Of a DNA stretch of 64,000 nt, positions 61,394 to 64,000 are shown piece after piece. How positions within the stretch are numbered: position 1 is the first letter of the stretch; each line of letters opens with the position of its first letter. Below the pieces are notes generated by a model, which was not told where the DNA came from, made no database searches, and saw nothing but the letters and a program-made list of their open reading frames with translations. Source of the DNA: Persicobacter psychrovividus (GTDB lineage Bacteria; Bacteroidota; Bacteroidia; Cytophagales; Cyclobacteriaceae); NCBI RefSeq assembly GCF_036492425.1, contig NZ_AP025292.1:620001-684000 (forward strand). The letters are read 5' to 3'. Made by a program: the position numbers and the translations under genes.

Positions 61394-62476
61394 ACTTTCC
61401 GTTCCTAAAAGTTCAATGTTCCGCTGATAATCTGCCATGATTTCTTGACGGCGGTCGCTGTTTTCATCCAATAGCTGGTCCAGTTCTGCGGTAATATTCT
61501 CCACCGTCATTTCGTCTTGAATCAGTTCCTTGATTGCCATTTTATCTAAAATCAAATTCATCAATGCAATGTATTTGATCGTGGATGAAATTTTAATGGC
61601 GAACTTCATGATATGGTAGGAGATCGCGTTGATGCGATAACAAACCACCTGAGGTACTTTCCATAGGGCTGTTTCAAGGGTAGCTGTTCCAGAGGTAACC
61701 AAGGCAGCTTTGGCATTGGCGTATAAATCGTAGGTTTGGCCAGTGACCAATTTTACATTCGGTAAATCGGCAATTGGGGCGTAAAGCTGACGGTCGAGGT
61801 TCGCTACTGCTGCCACCACAAACTGATGTTTGGGGTATTTTTTTACCACCTCGGCAAAGGTAGGCAACATATTGGTCAGCTCCATTTTTCGGCTGCCAGG
61901 AAGTAAAGCGATAATATCTTCGTCGGGAGAAAGGTTGTTTTTTGATCGGAAATCAGTATTTACCTGATGGTTCAATACGGCATCTACCACTGGGTTACCG
62001 ACGTAATCAACCTTCCAGTCAAATTTGGCATAAAAATTCTCCTCGAAAGGCATGATACAGAACATTCTGTCCACGTACTTTTTAAGCTTCCAGGCACGTT
62101 TGGTATTCCATGCCCATACTTTCGGGGAGATGTAATAAAATACCTTCAGCCCTTTCTTTTTTGCAAATTCAGCAATTTTCAGATTAAACCCTGCATAGTC
62201 GATCAGAATCAATACATCAGGCTGATAGTCCATGACGTCCTTTTTGCATTTCTTCAGAAAGCCCTGAATCGTGCGTAGGTTAGCCAATACCTCAACTACC
62301 CCCATAAAGGCCGTTTCTTTATAGTGAGTAACTGGCGCCACACCCGAGGCCGCCTGCATTTCATCACCGCCCCAATAGCGGAAAGTGGCTTCGGCATCCT
62401 GTTCTTTGATAGCCTTGATTAAATTGCCTCCGTGTAAGTCTCCAGAGCGTTCTCCTGCGATTAAATAATACTTCAT
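61346..62476 (-). CDS. lpxB: Lipid-A-disaccharide synthase
   Basis: This peripheral membrane glycosyltransferase condenses UDP-diacylglucosamine and lipid X in lipid A synthesis. It starts with LIAGERSGDLHGGNLI and has YISPKVWAWNTKRAWK and LLPGSRKMELTNMLP, all typical of LpxB. The C-terminal GTATLETALW is also conserved. It has 376 residues. Its last 16 codons (ASERAANKMWGYLNQ and stop) are copied in the tandem array downstream. It stands as a single minus-strand gene. Confidence 0.96.
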   Translation of the reverse strand: MKYYLIAGERSGDLHGGNLIKAIKEQDAEATFRYWGGDEMQAASGVAPVTHYKETAFMGVVEVLANLRTIQGFLKKCKKDVMDYQPDVLILIDYAGFNLKIAEFAKKKGLKVFYYISPKVWAWNTKRAWKLKKYVDRMFCIMPFEENFYAKFDWKVDYVGNPVVDAVLNHQVNTDFRSKNNLSPDEDIIALLPGSRKMELTNMLPTFAEVVKKYPKHQFVVAAVANLDRQLYAPIADLPNVKLVTGQTYDLYANAKAALVTSGTATLETALWKVPQVVCYRINAISYHIMKFAIKISSTIKYIALMNLILDKMAIKELIQDEMTVENITAELDQLLDENSDRRQEIMADYQRNIELLGTESASERAANKMWGYLNQ

Positions 62477-62520
62477 AGCATTTGTTGCGGTCCGCTTTCA
62501 AGCGGCCAATTTTGGGTATA

Positions 62521-62547
62521 AAAAAAGCACCATGATATTGGTGCTTG
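62521..62547 (-). terminator. Rho-independent terminator of the QueD/PTPS-like gene
   Basis: On the minus strand AAGCACCAAT / ATGGTGCTT forms a stem followed by seven T residues. Confidence 0.8.
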
Positions 62548-62590
62548 AATTTATTGTTAAATTCAGTAGTAAAAAATCTTACCGCTGAAA

Positions 62591-63013
62591 TTATTCGCCG
62601 TAATATTCTGCGTAGCTGGTACGGGTTTCGTACAGTTTAAGCTTGTGCAGTTCAGCATGACCTTCACTGGCTTCGGCGACCTTAGGGGCTAAAACCTCCC
62701 AGATGGCTTTAATAAACACCTCGGCAGTAGTCATTTTTCCTTCCAGAAAATCAACATCTACATTAAGGTTTTTATGATCCACCTTGGCCAATAATTCCTG
62801 TTTAATGATTCTTTTGAGGTCACGGAAGTTCATTACCATACCAGTTTCTGGATGCGGTTCTCCCTTCACGGTCACTGTAAGGTCATAATTGTGTCCGTGG
62901 AAATGTTCGTTTGCACATTTACCAAAGATCTCTTCATTGACCTCTTTAGACCATTTGTCGTTGTAAAGTTTGTGTGCAGAACAAAAGCTTACGTCTTTGC
63001 TTAAATATACCAT
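62591..63013 (-). CDS. queD: 6-carboxytetrahydropterin synthase / PTPS-like (QueD family)
   Basis: This zinc enzyme acts on dihydroneopterin triphosphate in queuosine or pterin synthesis. From the ATG at 63013 (MVYLSKDVSFCSAHKLYND) the zinc ligands are His in CSAHKL and the HFHGHNYD pair, the catalytic Cys is in FGKCANEH, and the Asp-His of KVDHKNLN and the Glu of YETRTSYAEYY complete the family. It has 140 residues; the open frame further upstream lacks any homologous look. The exact family product (QueD against PTPS) is not certain. Confidence 0.85.
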   Translation of the reverse strand: MVYLSKDVSFCSAHKLYNDKWSKEVNEEIFGKCANEHFHGHNYDLTVTVKGEPHPETGMVMNFRDLKRIIKQELLAKVDHKNLNVDVDFLEGKMTTAEVFIKAIWEVLAPKVAEASEGHAELHKLKLYETRTSYAEYYGE

Positions 63014-63282
63014 GTCTCTTTTGAAAATAGCGTGCAAATATAATCCATAAAGATGGTAATCAAAAATTGTGTCAAAAAAGCTGATGCTCAAAAAAATATT
63101 TCAAGTAATTGAGTGGTTCATCTGCTACAACTAATTAGAATAATACAATTATTCACTGTTCAATTTCAAGTTGTAGGAAATAAGCCAGTGGAAGTTTTCT
63201 ATTTCTGTTTTCAAATAAGATATTTGTGTTCATTGCAAGGCCTGTTGGCCTTGGTTTATAGCCATTGATAAATCAAAAATAT

Positions 63283-64000
63283 ATGATAGTCGTTACTGGA
63301 GCAGCGGGTTTTATCGCCAGCGCCTTAATTGCCAAATTGAATGAATTAGGATTTAATGCCATTATTGCGGTGGATGATTTTGTGAATCTTACACCAGAAA
63401 AAGAGCGCAACTTTACAGGAAAGACGATCCAGCGACGGGTAGACCTGGAGGTCTTCCACGGTTGGCTTGATGAGCATCAGGCAGAGGTAGAGTTCATTTT
63501 CCACAATGGGGCATGTTCGGCAACGACCATCTTTGACAAGGCCGTTTTTGATAAGTTAAACTACAATTATACGATCAAGCTTTGGCAGCAGTGCGTGGAA
63601 TATCAATTACCGATCGTGTACGCTTCTTCAGCAGCCACTTATGGCAATGGGGAGTTGGGTTATGACGATGACCATTCGTTTCCTGAAAAGCTCAAGCCTC
63701 TAAACTTGTACGGGGAGTCGAAAAACAATTTTGATATCTGGGCTTTGGCTCAGGAAGAAAAGCCATTCTTTTGGGCGGGTTTGAAATACTTCAATGTTTA
63801 CGGGCCTAATGAATATCACAAACAGCGCATGGCTTCTGTGGTGCATCACGCCTTTAACCAGATCAATGAAAATGGTGCAATGAAGCTTTTCCAAAGCCAT
63901 AACCCCAATTTTGAGGATGGTGGACAGATGCGGGATTTCGTTTATGTGAAGGATGTCGTTGATGTGCAGATTTTCTTGATGAACAGCCGTAAGCACAGCG
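63283..64000 (+). CDS. hldD: ADP-glyceromanno-heptose 6-epimerase-like, 3' end outside window
   Basis: This epimerase would make ADP-L-glycero-D-manno-heptose for the lipopolysaccharide core, in the SDR-like NAD(P) epimerase fold. The start is ATG at 63283 (MIVVTGAAGFIASALIAKLN). The Rossmann loop TGAAGFIA, the catalytic YASSAATYGNGE, YGESKNNFD (YxxxK) and FNVYGPNEYHKQRM are visible, along with MRDFVYVKDVVDV. About 239 codons lie in the window and the frame is still open at the end. Together with lpxB upstream it suggests LPS functions in this area. Confidence 0.88.
   Translation, partial: MIVVTGAAGFIASALIAKLNELGFNAIIAVDDFVNLTPEKERNFTGKTIQRRVDLEVFHGWLDEHQAEVEFIFHNGACSATTIFDKAVFDKLNYNYTIKLWQQCVEYQLPIVYASSAATYGNGELGYDDDHSFPEKLKPLNLYGESKNNFDIWALAQEEKPFFWAGLKYFNVYGPNEYHKQRMASVVHHAFNQINENGAMKLFQSHNPNFEDGGQMRDFVYVKDVVDVQIFLMNSRKHS

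Overview
The window looks like chromosomal DNA of a Bacteroidota bacterium, most likely a marine member of the Cytophagales. Supporting signs are five SusC-type TonB-dependent transporter loci with SusD partners, two SusE-like lipoproteins, type IX secretion (T9SS) parts (a PorE-like protein and PorQ) and a cargo protease with a T9SS sorting tail, an NhaD sodium/proton antiporter, TAnnTTTG-type promoter boxes, and a lack of clear Shine-Dalgarno sites. The exact genus is not established from sequence alone.

Layout. Positions 1-28100 form an outer-membrane nutrient-uptake region on the plus strand: a 5'-cut susC plus susD (to 4570); a susC pseudogene collapsed by an internal deletion (4911-6204); a susC-susD-lipoprotein-S8 protease series (6521-15308) that suggests peptide uptake; and two paralogous susC-susD-susE operons (15902-21704 and 22227-28081). 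No glycoside hydrolase or regulator lies beside them. Positions 28302-34205 hold a small lipoprotein, an intergenic region rich in repeats and gene remnants, nhaD, a DEAD-box helicase and dihydroorotase. Positions 34395-35602 are a tandem array of eight identical tRNA-Asp and three identical tRNA-His genes. A cobalamin riboswitch (about 35875-36040) precedes two surface lipoproteins with InlB-type repeats (36212-38853).

Positions 38940-46289 hold a hexapeptide acyltransferase, a methyltransferase, an RlmD-like rRNA methyltransferase, a conserved hypothetical gene, a TM2-like membrane protein, a second copy of that gene broken by a complete 1383-bp IS3-family element with a 3-bp target duplication, and a second DEAD-box helicase. 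Positions 46830-63013 are mostly housekeeping genes: the PorE-like protein, lon, porQ, hslU, an SDR oxidoreductase, a SixA-like phosphatase, an AlbA_2 protein, a CBS-domain protein, the tig-clpP-clpX proteolysis cluster, lpxB and a QueD/PTPS-like gene. The window ends inside a gene resembling hldD (63283 onward).

The most unusual features are the Asp/His tRNA array, the B12-riboswitch-controlled InlB-repeat lipoprotein pair with no btuB in view, a dispersed intergenic repeat family present at least seven times, and two places where the 3' end of a gene has been copied downstream together with that repeat (after 28811, and the three-unit array beside lpxB).
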